From assembly GCF_001545155.1 (NCBI RefSeq), contig NZ_CP014226.1, forward strand, positions 1,960,551-2,024,550: a stretch of 64,000 nt of DNA. The letters are read 5' to 3'. A program made the translations under genes and the position numbers. The notes beneath the pieces were generated by a model. It worked only from the letters and a program-made list of their open reading frames with translations, did not search any database and was not told where the DNA came from. The DNA comes from Halomonas chromatireducens. Its GTDB lineage: Bacteria > Pseudomonadota > Gammaproteobacteria > Pseudomonadales > Halomonadaceae. Of the stretch, positions 1-10,382 are shown in pieces. Position 1 is the stretch's first letter. Every line of letters starts with the position of its first letter.

Positions 1-138
1 CCCCCGGAAGCCCAACCCAACCTCTATCGCTGGCTGCGCTGGCTTCGTCGCGGGCTGATCGCCGCGGTAATCCTGGGTGGGTGGCTCTTCTACCGTACTG
101 TCGGGGTCAATCATGACCTGACCACCCTCGGGCTCGCC
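1..138 (+). pseudogene. Fragment resembling a sodium:solute symporter-type sensor protein
   Basis: The first frame of the plus strand is open from the window edge and reads like one transmembrane segment with flanks. It contains [18 protein letters not shown] followed by WLFYRTVG and then LTTLGLAF. This resembles the symporter (SSS) domain of CbrA-like hybrid histidine kinases, where a segment of the type LFYRLxG...LAxIGLxAF occurs. The resemblance stops at about base 138, exactly where the opposing potA reading frame starts to look like PotA. I infer a fragment of a different gene joined here. The identification is tentative because only 46 codons are visible. Confidence 0.35.
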
Positions 139-462
139 TTCACTGGGCTTCTCGAAGCCGGCCAGCATGCGCAGCAGGGTCGACTTGCCCGAGCCCGAGC
201 CACCCAGCAGGGCGAATATCTCCCCCCGTCGAATGGAGAGGGAGACGTCGTCCACCGCCAGGGCGCCATCGAAGCGCTTGCTGACCCGGCGGATCTCCAT
301 CAGCGCCTCCCCATGCGCCGACCGCGGCTTGCCAGAGACGGAAGGAGCCGGTGGCGGCTGTTCGGCGGGTCGTGCTTCAGCAATGCCGGAAGGCATCGAA
401 TCGGAAGACACAGGCTCGACACGTCGAGCCCGGCCCGTGGCGCGCGGCTGGGGTTGCGACAT
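1..462 (-). CDS. potA: Putrescine/spermidine ABC transporter ATP-binding protein, 5' part
   Basis: Cytoplasmic ATPase of a polyamine importer, powering uptake of the putrescine captured by the adjacent PotF. The start ATG at 462 has a GGAGACG ribosome site. About 54 residues of Pro/Ala-rich extension precede the true ABC core, which begins at Met55 ([10 protein letters not shown]). The Walker A motif GGSGSGKST lies at about residues 87-95, followed by [14 protein letters not shown]. After residue ~108 (base ~138) the sequence no longer resembles PotA: the expected IDG..PPY.RP.NMMFQ region is missing, although the frame stays open to base 1. The gene is therefore truncated by a seam before the window edge. 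It lies 60 bases downstream of potF, clearly the same operon. Confidence 0.8.
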   Translation of the reverse strand, partial: MSQPQPRATGRARRVEPVSSDSMPSGIAEARPAEQPPPAPSVSGKPRSAHGEALMEIRRVSKRFDGALAVDDVSLSIRRGEIFALLGGSGSGKSTLLRMLAGFEKPSEGEPEGGQVMIDPDSTVEEPPTQDYRGDQPATKPAQPAIEVGLGFRG

Positions 463-493
463 TGCAGCGTCTCCTGGCAGCCAATCGGAGGTA

Positions 494-513
494 GCCGGCC
501 CGGGCGGGCCGGC
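494..513 (-). promoter_or_regulatory. Intercistronic hairpin between potF and potA
   Basis: A perfect 8-bp GC stem (gccggccc / gggccggc) with a 4-base loop lies in the 60-base gap between potF and potA. It has no T-run, so it is not a good terminator. Stem-loops in this position commonly protect the upstream mRNA and raise the level of the binding protein over the membrane components; that role is inferred. Confidence 0.5.
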
Positions 514-522
514 GTATCGGCA

Positions 523-1629
523 TCAGATACCCGACTTCACTCTGTTCCAGGTACGGGTACGGACGCGCTGAACGGCCAGGGGCTTCTCTTCCGCCACATA
601 AAGATTATCCATCACCTCCTGGTCGGGATAGATGGAGGCATCGTTGAGAATATCCGGATCGAGGAATTCGTTGGCGGCCACGTTGGGGTTGGCATAGACG
701 ACGTACTCGGTGATCGCCGCCGCCACCTCGGGCTCGAGGATGAAATTGATGAAGGCGTGGGCGTTGTCGGGGTTCGGTGCGTCGGCGGGAATCGCCATCA
801 TGTCGAACCACAGCGCCGCGCCCTCCTTGGGGATCGAGTAGGCGATGGTGAAGTCCCGGCCGGCTTCCTCGGCGCGATCGGCGGCCTGGAAGATGTCGCC
901 GGAGTAGCCGGCCGCCACGCAGATATCGCCGTTGGCCAGGTCCGAGATATAGCGCGAGGAGTGGAAGTAGGTGATGTTGTCACGCACGGCGGCGATAAGA
1001 TCGCCCGCCGCCTCGAGGTCCGCGGTCTCCTCGGAGAGCGGGGAGAGCCCCAGGTAGGCCATGGCCGGTGAGAGCATCTCGTCCCCCGAGTCGAGCATGG
1101 AAATGCCGCAGCCCCCCTCCTTCAGCGCGGTGGTGACCTCCGGATCGAAGATCAGCGCCCAGGAATCCACCGGGGCGTCCTCGCCGAGAATCTCGGTAAC
1201 ACGTTCAACGTTGTAGCCGATGCCGTTGGTACCCCACATATAGGGTATGGAGTGTCGGCTGCCCGGGTCGATGAACTCCAGGTCGTCCATCAGCTCGGGG
1301 TTGAGGTTGGCCATGTTGGGCAGCTTGTCATGATCCAGCTCCTGGTAGACCCCGGCACTGACCTGGCGCGTCAGATAATGATTGGACGGCACCACCACGT
1401 CATAGCCGGAGCGACCCGAGAGCATGGCGGCATCGAGCACCTCGTTGCTGTCGTAGACATCGTAGATCACCCGAATGCCGGTCTGCTCGGTGAACTTCTC
1501 GAGGGTATCGGGGGCGATATAGTCCGACCAGTTGTAGACCCGCACCTCGTTGGCCAGGGCAGCACCGCTCAGCAGCGCCAGGGAGGCCGCCGCCACGGCC
1601 AGGGAAAGCTTGCTTTGTCGGGACATCAT
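523..1629 (-). CDS. potF: Periplasmic putrescine-binding protein PotF/SpuD
   Basis: Extracytoplasmic substrate-binding protein of a putrescine ABC importer. It has 368 residues, the normal family length. An N-terminal signal peptide (LSLAVAAASLALLSGAALA) is followed by the hallmark EVRVYNWSDYIAPDTLEKF opening of the polyamine-binding family. Later motifs include DVVVPSNHYL and MWGTNGIGYN, which line the ligand cleft in PotF/PotD proteins. Two consecutive ATGs occur at 1629 and 1626; the second is better spaced from GAGGTG. The glutamine synthetase-like fragment upstream and potA downstream match a putrescine uptake/gamma-glutamylation operon such as pseudomonad spuB-spuD. Putrescine rather than spermidine is inferred from that context. 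Confidence 0.9.
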   Translation of the reverse strand: MMSRQSKLSLAVAAASLALLSGAALANEVRVYNWSDYIAPDTLEKFTEQTGIRVIYDVYDSNEVLDAAMLSGRSGYDVVVPSNHYLTRQVSAGVYQELDHDKLPNMANLNPELMDDLEFIDPGSRHSIPYMWGTNGIGYNVERVTEILGEDAPVDSWALIFDPEVTTALKEGGCGISMLDSGDEMLSPAMAYLGLSPLSEETADLEAAGDLIAAVRDNITYFHSSRYISDLANGDICVAAGYSGDIFQAADRAEEAGRDFTIAYSIPKEGAALWFDMMAIPADAPNPDNAHAFINFILEPEVAAAITEYVVYANPNVAANEFLDPDILNDASIYPDQEVMDNLYVAEEKPLAVQRVRTRTWNRVKSGI

Positions 1630-1810
1630 GACACCTCTTTGCTGTTGTTATTCACATGGTTTCGTTGATAACCGGCATCCTTTCGCCGGGACCGTCCAGC
1701 ACGCCACTGCGCTTCCCTTGCGAGCCTGGCAACAGGCTGAGGGCAACCAGCCGGCGCGGTGACGTGCTCTTCCCCTCTCTCTTGCTGGTGGCCCTTGCGG
1801 CTCGGCAGCT

Positions 1811-1990
1811 TCAGACGCTGAGCAGCAGGAACTCTCTTTCCCAGGAACTGATTACCTGCTTGAAATTCTCGTTCTCGACTCGCTTTACCGCCACATAGCC
1901 GGTCACGAAGCGGTGGCCCATGTAGCGCTCCAGTTCTGCACAGTGCTCCATCCGCTCCAGCGCCTGCTCCAGGGTGAAAGGCAAGCGCAG
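1811..1990 (-). pseudogene. C-terminal fragment of a glutamine synthetase-family enzyme (PuuA/SpuB type)
   Basis: Sixty codons ending in TGA at 1813-1811 read LRLPFTLEQALERMEHC followed by ELERYMGHRFVTGYVAVKR and SSWEREFLLLSV. This is the C-terminal helix pattern of glutamine synthetases (LP.sl.eALe....s...r..lG..f...y...K..E...f...vs.wE...yl). Its position just before potF fits gamma-glutamylputrescine synthetase. The rest of the enzyme is absent: upstream sequence switches at about base 1990 into a D-2-hydroxyacid dehydrogenase. It lacks any start of its own and is a remnant. Confidence 0.6.
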
Positions 1991-2679
1991 TTGACCAGCA
2001 GCGTGCCCGGCTTGAGGGTGGCCAGCAGAGAGGCGTCGAACAGGTGTCGGGTGGCATCGTTCAGGGGGCAGTGCAGGGTGACCACGTCCGCCTCGGGTGC
2101 AAGGTTGGCCAGCGGGGTACGGCGGTCATTGGCTTCATTGCCAGGCCTGGCGGCGAAGCTGACGCGCATGCCGAAGGCCTCCGCCAGGTCGGCGACACGA
2201 CTGCCCAGCTCGCCCTGGCCAACGACAACCAGGTGCTTGCCCTCGAGCTGAAGCGTGGGGTGATCCATGAGGCAGAAGAAGGGACTGACATTCCAGCCTC
2301 CGGCTGCCACATCACGCTGATAGAGCGGCAGTCGATTGGCGAGGGCGAGGATCAGCATCAGCGTATGCTGCGCAACGCTGGCGGTGCCGTAGGCAGTGAC
2401 ATTGCGCACGTCGATACCCAGGCGCTCGGCGGGCGGCATGTCGATATTGTTCATGCCGGTGGCCAGCACGCAGATCGATCGCAGCGAGGGCAGGGCGTCG
2501 AGCGTAGCCCCATCCAGCACCACCTTGTTGACGATGGCCACCTCAGCGCCGTCGAGGCGCTCCCGAACTTGCTCGGGGGCGGTGTGTTCATGCACATCGA
2601 GCTCATCGACCCGTTCGCGGATCGGTGACAGGTCGATATCGGCGCCAAGGCTGGCAGCATCGAGTATCACGGCTTTCAT
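1990..2679 (-). pseudogene. D-2-hydroxyacid dehydrogenase, N-terminal two thirds (truncated)
   Basis: NAD-dependent D-2-hydroxyacid dehydrogenase (glycerate/hydroxypyruvate reductase-like). The start ATG at 2679 (MKAVILDAASLGADIDL) has an AAGGA site; an in-frame ATG at 2715 is less well supported. Visible parts are the substrate-domain segment VLATGMNNIDMP, the conserved TAYGTASVAQHTLMLILAL, a Rossmann motif (VVVGQGELGSRVADLAEAF, GxGxxG) and VVTLHCPLN. Homology stops after GTLLVN, just where the catalytic Arg/Glu/His half should follow; the frame then enters the glutamine synthetase tail out of frame. About 230 of an expected ~310-320 residues remain, so the product would be inactive. Confidence 0.8.
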
Positions 2680-2742
2680 GCGGGGTTCCTTATGTTGGTC
2701 CGCGTTGTGCTCCACCTTTTACGTACCCAGCGTGCCAGGGCT

Positions 2743-2771
2743 GGGACAGGCCAGGCCAGGCGCGCTATAAT
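2743..2771 (+). promoter_or_regulatory. Sigma-70-like promoter for fmdB-aspS
   Basis: A perfect TATAAT at 2766-2771 lies 17 bases after GGGACA (2743-2748, four of six matches to TTGACA). It sits 90 bases before the FmdB start and faces the fmdB-aspS pair. No terminator was seen between those two genes, so it could serve both. Confidence 0.55.
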
Positions 2772-2861
2772 GTCCGGCTTTCACGGCAGGCTTGGAAAGT
2801 CCCTCGCACGACCCAATATTGCCGGAGGTTGCGCGCTGTCGAATCAGGAGTGAATTGAACC

Positions 2862-3149
2862 ATGCCCATCTATGAATATCAGTGCAAGGCCTGCGGCCAT
2901 CGTCTGGAAAAACTGCAGAAGATCAGTGCAGCGCCCCTGACCGATTGTCCAGCATGCGAGGCTCCCGAACTCAATCGCCTGGTCTCCGCCGCAGGCTTCC
3001 GGCTGGCCGGCGGTGGCTGGTACGAAACCGACTTCAAGTCCGGCAGCAAGAAGAACATCGCCGGTGACACCGCCAGCACCGGCGGCGAGGCCAAGCCACC
3101 CGCCAAGGGCGGGGAGCCCAAGCCGGCCAAGGATGGTGCCGCGGCCTGA
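2862..3149 (+). CDS. FmdB-family zinc-ribbon protein
   Basis: A 95-residue protein beginning MPIYEYQCKACGHRLEKLQ, the signature of the FmdB/CxxC regulatory protein family. Cysteine pairs C8/C11 and C29/C32 form a zinc ribbon. The C-terminal third is a low-complexity Gly/Lys/Pro tail, usual for the family. Its molecular role is not established; the name comes from a putative regulator of formamidase. Placement 55 bases before aspS is common in gammaproteobacteria and suggests co-transcription from the TATAAT promoter at 2766. Confidence 0.85.
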   Translation: MPIYEYQCKACGHRLEKLQKISAAPLTDCPACEAPELNRLVSAAGFRLAGGGWYETDFKSGSKKNIAGDTASTGGEAKPPAKGGEPKPAKDGAAA

Positions 3150-3204
3150 GCCCGCGCCCATTGCGATCAACCCTTTTCGATAACGCTAGAGAACAGGATA
3201 CGAC

Positions 3205-4986
<1,782 letters not shown>

Positions 4987-5011
4987 CAGGCGACAGCGTT
5001 GCCACCCTGTT

Positions 5012-5035
5012 CACCGGCGCCTGATGGCGCCGGTG
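5012..5035 (+). terminator. Hairpin after aspS
   Basis: A perfect 10-bp stem (caccggcgcc / ggcgccggtg) with loop tgat, 25 bases after the aspS stop. There is no T-run, so it would be a weak or Rho-assisted terminator, or an mRNA-protecting structure. Confidence 0.5.
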
Positions 5036-5041
5036 TCATAT

Positions 5042-5104
5042 TAGGAGCCTGTCGGACTTAACGCTGATCTACTGCGACGATCGGTCAAATCCGACAGGCT
5101 CCTA
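5042..5104. repeat. 63-base inverted repeat with 15-bp arms between aspS and ruvC
   Basis: The arms taggagcctgtcgga (5042-5056) and its exact reverse complement (5090-5104) flank a 33-base centre. The pairing extends by two further bases after one mismatch. The size and shape fit a REP-type or small palindromic intergenic repeat. I see no second copy in this window, so its repetitiveness is an inference. Confidence 0.6.
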
Positions 5105-5197
5105 GGCATCTCGACAGCGAGAGCATGCGAGGAGAGACGGCATGGCCGGGTACAGCAATAGGGCCAGCAGCAGCCAGACGGCTCCGGGACGTTGCAC

Positions 5198-5737
5198 ATG
5201 ATGATCCTGGGTATCGATCCCGGCTCGCGGATTACCGGCTACGGGGTGCTCGACCTCAGCGGCCCGACACCACGCTATGTCGCCAGCGGCTGTATCCGCC
5301 TGCAGGGCGACGACCTGGCCCAGCGTCTCGCCCAGGCCTATGCCGGCATCAGCGAGCTGATTGCGCTGCACAGGCCCGGGGAGTTCGCCATCGAGCAGGT
5401 GTTCATGTCGAAGAACGCCGACTCGGCACTCAAGCTAGGGCAGGCTAGGGGCACCGCGATCGTCTGCGCCGCCAACCATGGCCTGCCCGTCAGCGAATAT
5501 GGCCCGCGCCAGATCAAGCAGGCGGTCACCGGCACGGGAAGCGCCAGCAAATCCCAGGTGCAGCACATGGTGGTCGCCATCCTCGGACTCGGTGGCGCAC
5601 CTCAAGCCGACGCTGCCGATGCGCTGGCCATTGCCCTGACCCACGCTCATGCTCGTTCTGGATTGCTGACAACGGGCAGTTTTGGCGGTCATCGCACCCG
5701 TCGCCGGGGAGGGTCGTGGCGTGACTACCAGCCCTGA
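5198..5737 (+). CDS. ruvC: Holliday junction resolvase RuvC
   Basis: Crossover junction endodeoxyribonuclease that cuts Holliday junctions with RuvAB. The start is ATG 5198 ([16 protein letters not shown]); a TTG six bases earlier is less likely. The four acidic catalytic residues are recognisable: Asp in LGIDPG, Glu in FAIEQVFM, and the two Asp of [15 protein letters not shown]. The length of 179 residues is normal. ruvA follows after 140 bases, ruvB after that. Confidence 0.96.
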   Translation: MMILGIDPGSRITGYGVLDLSGPTPRYVASGCIRLQGDDLAQRLAQAYAGISELIALHRPGEFAIEQVFMSKNADSALKLGQARGTAIVCAANHGLPVSEYGPRQIKQAVTGTGSASKSQVQHMVVAILGLGGAPQADAADALAIALTHAHARSGLLTTGSFGGHRTRRRGGSWRDYQP

Positions 5738-5877
5738 ACGTCGACTCCCTCCGAGGTTCAGAATAATTCTCGAACGCTGTTTGATACTGGGCTGGTCAGT
5801 CGCTTGAGCGAACAGTATAGTGGCGCCATGGTGGCCCTAAATGCCTTGTTACTTACAGGATTGGAATAGCGAAGCCC

Positions 5878-6486
5878 ATGATCGGACGCCTGCGTGGCAA
5901 CCTGCTCGACAAGCAACCGCCCTGGCTGGTAGTGGATGTAGCCGGAGTCGGCTACGAACTGGAGGCCTCCATGACCACGCTGGTGGCACTGCCAGGCATT
6001 GGGGAATCCGTTTCTTTGTTCACGCACCTTACCGTGCGCGAAGATGCCCACCTGCTCTACGGCTTCGCCCGTGAGCAGGAAAGAGCCCTGTTCCGCGCCC
6101 TGATCAAGGTCAATGGCATCGGCCCCAAGCTGGCCCTGGCGATCCTCTCAGGCATGGACGAATCGGCATTCATTCGCTGCGTCATGGACGATGACATTAA
6201 GTCGTTGACGCGACTGCCGGGCGTGGGCAAGAAGACTGCCGAAAGACTGATCATCGAGATGCGTGACCGCTTCCCCCACTGGGAGCAGCCAGCCGGCATG
6301 GCCACGGCCGGGTCGGGTGGCGCCGAGACTCCGCGCCGGCAGGACCCTCTGGTCGATGCCGAAGCGGCCCTGGTCAGCCTGGGTTACAAGCCCACGGAGG
6401 CGGCAAAGATGCTTTCGGGCCTGGATGAAGGCCTCTCCACCGAGGCCATGATCAAGGCGGCGCTCACCCGTCGCCTGGCAGGATGA
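5878..6486 (+). CDS. ruvA: Holliday junction branch migration protein RuvA
   Basis: DNA-binding tetramer that targets the RuvB motor to Holliday junctions. It has 202 residues: an OB-fold N-terminus (MIGRLRGNLLDKQPPWLVVD), two helix-hairpin-helix motifs (KVNGIGPKLALAIL and RLPGVGKKTAERLIIEM) and a C-terminal domain III that contacts RuvB (DAEAALVSLGYKPTEAAKML). The 140-base gap upstream holds a TATAGT element near 5815; I see no convincing LexA box there. Confidence 0.96.
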   Translation: MIGRLRGNLLDKQPPWLVVDVAGVGYELEASMTTLVALPGIGESVSLFTHLTVREDAHLLYGFAREQERALFRALIKVNGIGPKLALAILSGMDESAFIRCVMDDDIKSLTRLPGVGKKTAERLIIEMRDRFPHWEQPAGMATAGSGGAETPRRQDPLVDAEAALVSLGYKPTEAAKMLSGLDEGLSTEAMIKAALTRRLAG

Positions 6487-6510
6487 ATCCCATGAGCGTG
6501 AGTGGCTGGC

Positions 6511-7548
6511 ATGATTGATAACGATCGACTGATCGCCGCCGACGAGCATGATGGGGAGGCTCGCGTCGACTACGCGATCCGCCCCAAGCGGCTGGCCGAG
6601 TACATTGGGCAGCCCAGGGTGCGCGAACAGCTTGAGATCTTCATCACCGCTGCCCGCGGGCGCGATGAAAGCCTAGACCATACCCTGGTATTCGGACCGC
6701 CGGGACTGGGCAAGACGACGCTGGCCAATATCATTGCGGCCGAAATGGGGGTGGGCATGAAGTCCACGTCCGGCCCGGTACTGGAACGAGCCGGCGATCT
6801 CGCCGCGATGCTCACCAACCTGCAGCCGGGTGACGTGCTTTTCATCGACGAGATACACCGCCTCTCACCGGTGGTGGAAGAGATACTCTATCCCGCCATG
6901 GAGGACTTCCAGCTTGACATCGTCATCGGCGAGGGACCGGCAGCACGTTCCATAAAGCTAGACCTGCCACGCTTTACCCTGGTGGGTGCGACCACCCGCG
7001 CCGGCCTTCTGACCTCACCACTACGAGATCGCTTCGGTATCGTCCAGCGCCTTGAATTCTACGATATCCATGAACTCACCGAGATCGTCACCCGTTCGGC
7101 GCGGCTGCTGGGGGTGGAGACCGACCATGATGGCGCCACCGAAGTGGCGCGCCGCTCCCGGGGCACACCACGTATCGCCAATCGCCTGCTGCGTCGCGTT
7201 CGCGACTTTGCCCAGGTCCGAGCAAGCGGCAGCGTCAATGCCGAGATTGCCGACCAGGCTCTGAACATGCTGCATGTGGATCATCATGGCCTCGACCACA
7301 TGGATCGCCGATTGCTGCTGGCAATGATAGAGAAGTTCGACGGCGGCCCGGTAGGGGTCGATTCGCTGGCGGCCGCCATCGGCGAAGAGCGCGACACTAT
7401 CGAGGACGTCATCGAGCCCTACTTGATTCAGCAGGGCCTGATGATGCGCACCGCCAGGGGCAGGGTAGTCACCCGCCAGGCATGGCAGCATTTTGGACTG
7501 TCGCCTCACGACCAGGCGCTGGATGCCACTGGAGAGGTAAGGCCGTGA
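6511..7548 (+). CDS. ruvB: Holliday junction branch migration ATPase RuvB
   Basis: AAA+ motor of the RuvABC resolvasome; 345 residues. ATG 6511 ([15 protein letters not shown]) matches the usual RuvB start better than the in-frame GTG at 6502. Walker A is GPPGLGKTT (residues 62-70), Walker B is LFIDEIHR, and sensor 1/Arg-finger segments are [21 protein letters not shown]-terminal winged helix ends the protein. Its TGA overlaps the GTG start of ybgC, so translation of the next gene is probably coupled. Confidence 0.96.
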   Translation: MIDNDRLIAADEHDGEARVDYAIRPKRLAEYIGQPRVREQLEIFITAARGRDESLDHTLVFGPPGLGKTTLANIIAAEMGVGMKSTSGPVLERAGDLAAMLTNLQPGDVLFIDEIHRLSPVVEEILYPAMEDFQLDIVIGEGPAARSIKLDLPRFTLVGATTRAGLLTSPLRDRFGIVQRLEFYDIHELTEIVTRSARLLGVETDHDGATEVARRSRGTPRIANRLLRRVRDFAQVRASGSVNAEIADQALNMLHVDHHGLDHMDRRLLLAMIEKFDGGPVGVDSLAAAIGEERDTIEDVIEPYLIQQGLMMRTARGRVVTRQAWQHFGLSPHDQALDATGEVRP

Positions 7549-7940
7549 GCCCGTTTCGACTTCCGATACGGGTTTATATCGAGGATACCGATGCCGGTGG
7601 TATCGTCTATTACGTCAATTATCTCAAATATATGGAGCGGGCTCGCAGTGAGTGGCTACGCCATCACGGCCTCACCCAGAGTGATCTGTTGGAAACCGGT
7701 ATTCAGCTGGTTGTTCATCGTCTCGAGTGCCGCTATGCCAAGCCAGCACTACTGGACGATGCCCTGGAAGCCACCGCCGCCATTCACTCGGCGGGCCATT
7801 GTCGTGCGAGCTTTCTGCAAAGGATAACCCGTGACGGGGAACCCTTGTGCGAAGCGAGGGTCGACATCGCTTGCCTGGATACCGCCCGCCTCAAGCCCAC
7901 GCCATGGCCGCCAGCAATTGCCGCGGTTCTCAACGGTTAA
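7545..7940 (+). CDS. ybgC: Tol-Pal system-associated acyl-CoA thioesterase YbgC
   Basis: Hotdog-fold acyl-CoA thioesterase encoded at the head of tol-pal operons. The start is GTG 7545, overlapping the ruvB stop by four bases (GTGA), with a strong GAGAGGTAAGG site upstream. The catalytic motif [24 protein letters not shown] is the 4-hydroxybenzoyl-CoA thioesterase signature with the active Asp. It has 131 residues, normal size. It joins the ruv cluster to tolQRAB-pal-cpoB with no gap for an obvious promoter. Confidence 0.93.
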   Translation: MSPFRLPIRVYIEDTDAGGIVYYVNYLKYMERARSEWLRHHGLTQSDLLETGIQLVVHRLECRYAKPALLDDALEATAAIHSAGHCRASFLQRITRDGEPLCEARVDIACLDTARLKPTPWPPAIAAVLNG

Positions 7941-7963
7941 CTGAAAGTTCAACGAGGATGCCT

Positions 7964-8653
7964 GTGAACGACTCGATGTCAATTCCACACCTGATCATGA
8001 GCGCCAGCACCGTGGTGCAGTTGGTCATGCTGATCCTGGTGATCGGCTCGATCCTCTCCTGGATCGTGATTTTCCAGCGCACTTTTGTCATGCGCCGCGC
8101 TCGCCACGCCCATCAGCTGTTCGAGGAGCGCTTCTGGTCCGGTGTCGATCTCAATGAACTGTACCGTGACACCCCCTCCGAGCAGGAAACTCAGGGCGCC
8201 GAACAGGTCTTTCGTGCCGGCTTCCGTGAGTTCAACCGGCTGATGCCGAAGACCAAGAGCCCTGACGCCATCCTCGACGGCGTGCAGCGCAGCATGCGGG
8301 TCGCCTGGTCACGGGAAGAGGAGCGGCTGTCTCTGCATCTGGTCTTCCTTGCCACCGTCGCCTCGGCCAGCCCCTATATCGGCCTCTTCGGCACGGTCTG
8401 GGGCATCATGGGGTCGTTTCAGGCGCTCTCGCTGACCCAGCAGGCCACGCTCACCACGGTGGCCCCCTGGATTGCCGAAGCCTTGATCGCGACGGCCATG
8501 GGTCTATTCGCTGCCATTCCTGCGGTTATTTTCTATAACCGCCTTTCTGCTGAATCGAGCAGATTGCTGGGCAAGTACGAGGACTTCGCCGAGGAGTTCC
8601 ACTCCATCCTGCATCGCAACCTGCAGGGACGCAGCGAAGCCGGCACTGCCTGA
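7964..8653 (+). CDS. tolQ: Tol-Pal system inner membrane protein TolQ
   Basis: Proton-channel subunit of the TolQR motor that energises TolA for outer-membrane constriction. Three transmembrane segments are visible: VVQLVMLILVIGSILSWIVIF near the N-terminus, then LHLVFLATVASASPYIGLFGTVWGIM, then IAEALIATAMGLFAAIPAVIFYN. GTG 7964 is preferred because AGGA lies five bases upstream and the resulting 229 residues equal the E. coli length; ATG 7958 is also in frame but sits on top of that site. Confidence 0.95.
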   Translation: MNDSMSIPHLIMSASTVVQLVMLILVIGSILSWIVIFQRTFVMRRARHAHQLFEERFWSGVDLNELYRDTPSEQETQGAEQVFRAGFREFNRLMPKTKSPDAILDGVQRSMRVAWSREEERLSLHLVFLATVASASPYIGLFGTVWGIMGSFQALSLTQQATLTTVAPWIAEALIATAMGLFAAIPAVIFYNRLSAESSRLLGKYEDFAEEFHSILHRNLQGRSEAGTA

Positions 8654-8665
8654 AGGAGCCGCACC

Positions 8666-9103
8666 ATGCAAGGACCTTTCAATCGTGATGGTCGGCGCAA
8701 GCCGATGGGCGAGATCAACGTGGTGCCGTTTATCGACGTCATGTTGGTGCTGCTGGTGATTTTCATGATCACCGCGCCGATGCTGACCCAGGGAGTGCAG
8801 ATAGAGCTGCCCCAGGTGACCTCGGAGCCTATCGACTCCGATGACGACAACGAGCCGATCGTGGTATCGGTGGATCGTGAGGGTGAGTATTTCCTGATGG
8901 TCGGCGGTGACGAGATCCAGGTCGGCCTGGATGAACTCTCCGACAGGGTGCTGATCCTGCTGGATCGTCGGCCGGGCTCCCCGGTCATGGTGCGTGGGGA
9001 CCGCCAGGTGCCCTACGGCCAGGTCGTGAACCTGATGAGTACCCTGCAAGTGGCCGGTGTGGCCAATGTCGGGCTGATCTCCGAACCACCGCCGCGTGAT
9101 TGA
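8666..9103 (+). CDS. tolR: Tol-Pal system protein TolR
   Basis: Partner of TolQ in the inner-membrane motor, ExbD/TolR family, 145 residues. A single transmembrane helix carries the essential proton-accepting Asp in NVVPFIDVMLVLLVIFMI. The periplasmic domain includes DRQVPYGQVVNLMSTLQVAGVANVGLI, typical of the TolR dimerisation fold. It lies 12 bases after tolQ and 16 bases before the tolA start. Confidence 0.96.
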   Translation: MQGPFNRDGRRKPMGEINVVPFIDVMLVLLVIFMITAPMLTQGVQIELPQVTSEPIDSDDDNEPIVVSVDREGEYFLMVGGDEIQVGLDELSDRVLILLDRRPGSPVMVRGDRQVPYGQVVNLMSTLQVAGVANVGLISEPPPRD

Positions 9104-9119
9104 GGAGAAAGATAACGCC

Positions 9120-10382
9120 ATGGCTCGACATGACCAGCGCGCGCCCACCCAGCCGGTTCGACCCGTTGGCTATGGGCTGCCAACGGTTCTCGCTGTTGGC
9201 CTGCACGTTCTGGTAGTGGTGCTCAGCGTGATCACCCTGCCGCAGCGTCAGCCGGAAGATCCCCTGACCAGCTCCATCGTACAGGCAACGCTGGTCAGCA
9301 CCGAGACCACCACGGACCAGGCCCAGCGTGCCGAGGAAGCGCGCTCTCGGGCACAGGCTCGCCAGGCAGAGGAAGAAGCCCAGCAGGCAGAGGCCGAAGC
9401 ACTCGAACGCGCTGCGGAAGAGCAGGCTGCCGAGGAAGCCGCACGCCAGGCCGAGCAGGAGGCGGCTGAGCGTGAGGCTGCACGTGAAGCCGAGGCACGC
9501 CAACGCGAAGAGGCGCGGGAAACGGCAGAAGCAGAGGCCCAGCGACGTGCTGAAGAGGCCGAGCGCCAGGCACAGCTGAGAGAAGAGCAGGAAGCCCAGC
9601 GCCAGCGCCAGCAGGAGGAAGCCGCCGAGGCGCAGCGTCAGGCCGAGGAAGAGGCTCGCCGCCAGGAAGCCGAGGCCCAGCGCCGGGCCGAAGAGGAAGC
9701 TCGTCGCCAGCAGGAGGCCGAGGAGCAGCGCCGCCGCGAGGAGGAAGAGGCCCGTCGCCAGCAGGAGGCCGAGGAGCAGCGCCGCCGCGAGGAGGAAGCG
9801 GCCCGTCGCCAGCAGGAGGCCGAGGAGCAGCGCCGCCGCGAGGAGGAAGATGCCCGTCGCCAGCAGGAGGCCGAGGAGCAGCGCCGTCGCGAGGAGGAAG
9901 CCCGTCGCCAGCAGGAAGCCGAGGAGCAGCGCCGTCGCGAGGAGGAAGAAGCCCGTCGCCAGCAGGAGGCCGAGGAGCAGCGCCGCCGCGAGGAGGAGGC
10001 ACGCCGAGCCGCGGAACAGGCCAGCCAGGGCCTCGATCGCGCCATAGAGGGTGAGAGCGAATCCGTGGCCAATGCACGCCAGGCGCAGGAGGCAGCCAAC
10101 AGCTTCATCAATCTGGTGCGAAGGGCGGTGGAACAGGCCTGGGTAATTCCCCCGGGTGCATCAGGAAACCTGGAGGCCACTGTTCAGGTCCAACTGGGAC
10201 CCTCTGGCGAGCTGTTTGGCGCTACTATTATGCAGACCAGTGGTGATAGCAGCTTCGACCGCTCTGCCATTCAGGCGGTGGAGGCCGCCGCACCGTTCGG
10301 TGAACTGCGCCAACTGCCCGCTTTGGCGCAGCGTGACTTTCGACAATTCAATCTGCGGTTTCGACCGGGAGATGTACGCTGA
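9120..10382 (+). CDS. tolA: Cell envelope integrity protein TolA
   Basis: Trans-periplasmic link between TolQR and the TolB-Pal complex; 420 residues. ATG 9120 is preferred, downstream of GAGGAGAAA; an in-frame GTG at 9096 overlaps that site. Domain I is one membrane helix ([18 protein letters not shown]). Domain II is an unusually regular Arg/Glu/Gln/Ala helix containing six near-identical repeats (9699-9998). Domain III (from about [17 protein letters not shown]) is the conserved TonB-like C-terminal domain. The stop overlaps tolB by one base (TGATG), so translation is coupled. Confidence 0.94.
   Translation: MARHDQRAPTQPVRPVGYGLPTVLAVGLHVLVVVLSVITLPQRQPEDPLTSSIVQATLVSTETTTDQAQRAEEARSRAQARQAEEEAQQAEAEALERAAEEQAAEEAARQAEQEAAEREAAREAEARQREEARETAEAEAQRRAEEAERQAQLREEQEAQRQRQQEEAAEAQRQAEEEARRQEAEAQRRAEEEARRQQEAEEQRRREEEEARRQQEAEEQRRREEEAARRQQEAEEQRRREEEDARRQQEAEEQRRREEEARRQQEAEEQRRREEEEARRQQEAEEQRRREEEARRAAEQASQGLDRAIEGESESVANARQAQEAANSFINLVRRAVEQAWVIPPGASGNLEATVQVQLGPSGELFGATIMQTSGDSSFDRSAIQAVEAAAPFGELRQLPALAQRDFRQFNLRFRPGDVR
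9699..9998 (+). repeat. Six in-frame tandem repeats inside tolA
   Basis: Exactly 300 bases encode six units based on [16 protein letters not shown], with unit lengths of 17, 17, 17, 16, 17 and 16 residues. The bases are also nearly identical between units, so this is a DNA-level tandem array of 48-51 bases and not only a protein-level pattern. Gain or loss of a unit would keep the frame and only change the length of the periplasmic rod. Confidence 0.9.

Noticed and set aside
5738..5877. Possible SOS (LexA) box before ruvA
   Set aside because: Several CTG and CAG triplets occur, but none has the CTG-N10-CAG spacing.
9699..9998. Regularly spaced repeats that might suggest a CRISPR array
   Set aside because: The units are contiguous with no spacers and stay in frame within tolA.
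9295..10077. Long minus-strand open frame rich in Pro/Arg/Gly
   Set aside because: It is antisense to the tolA repeat region; its composition simply mirrors the repeats and it has no ribosome site or homology.
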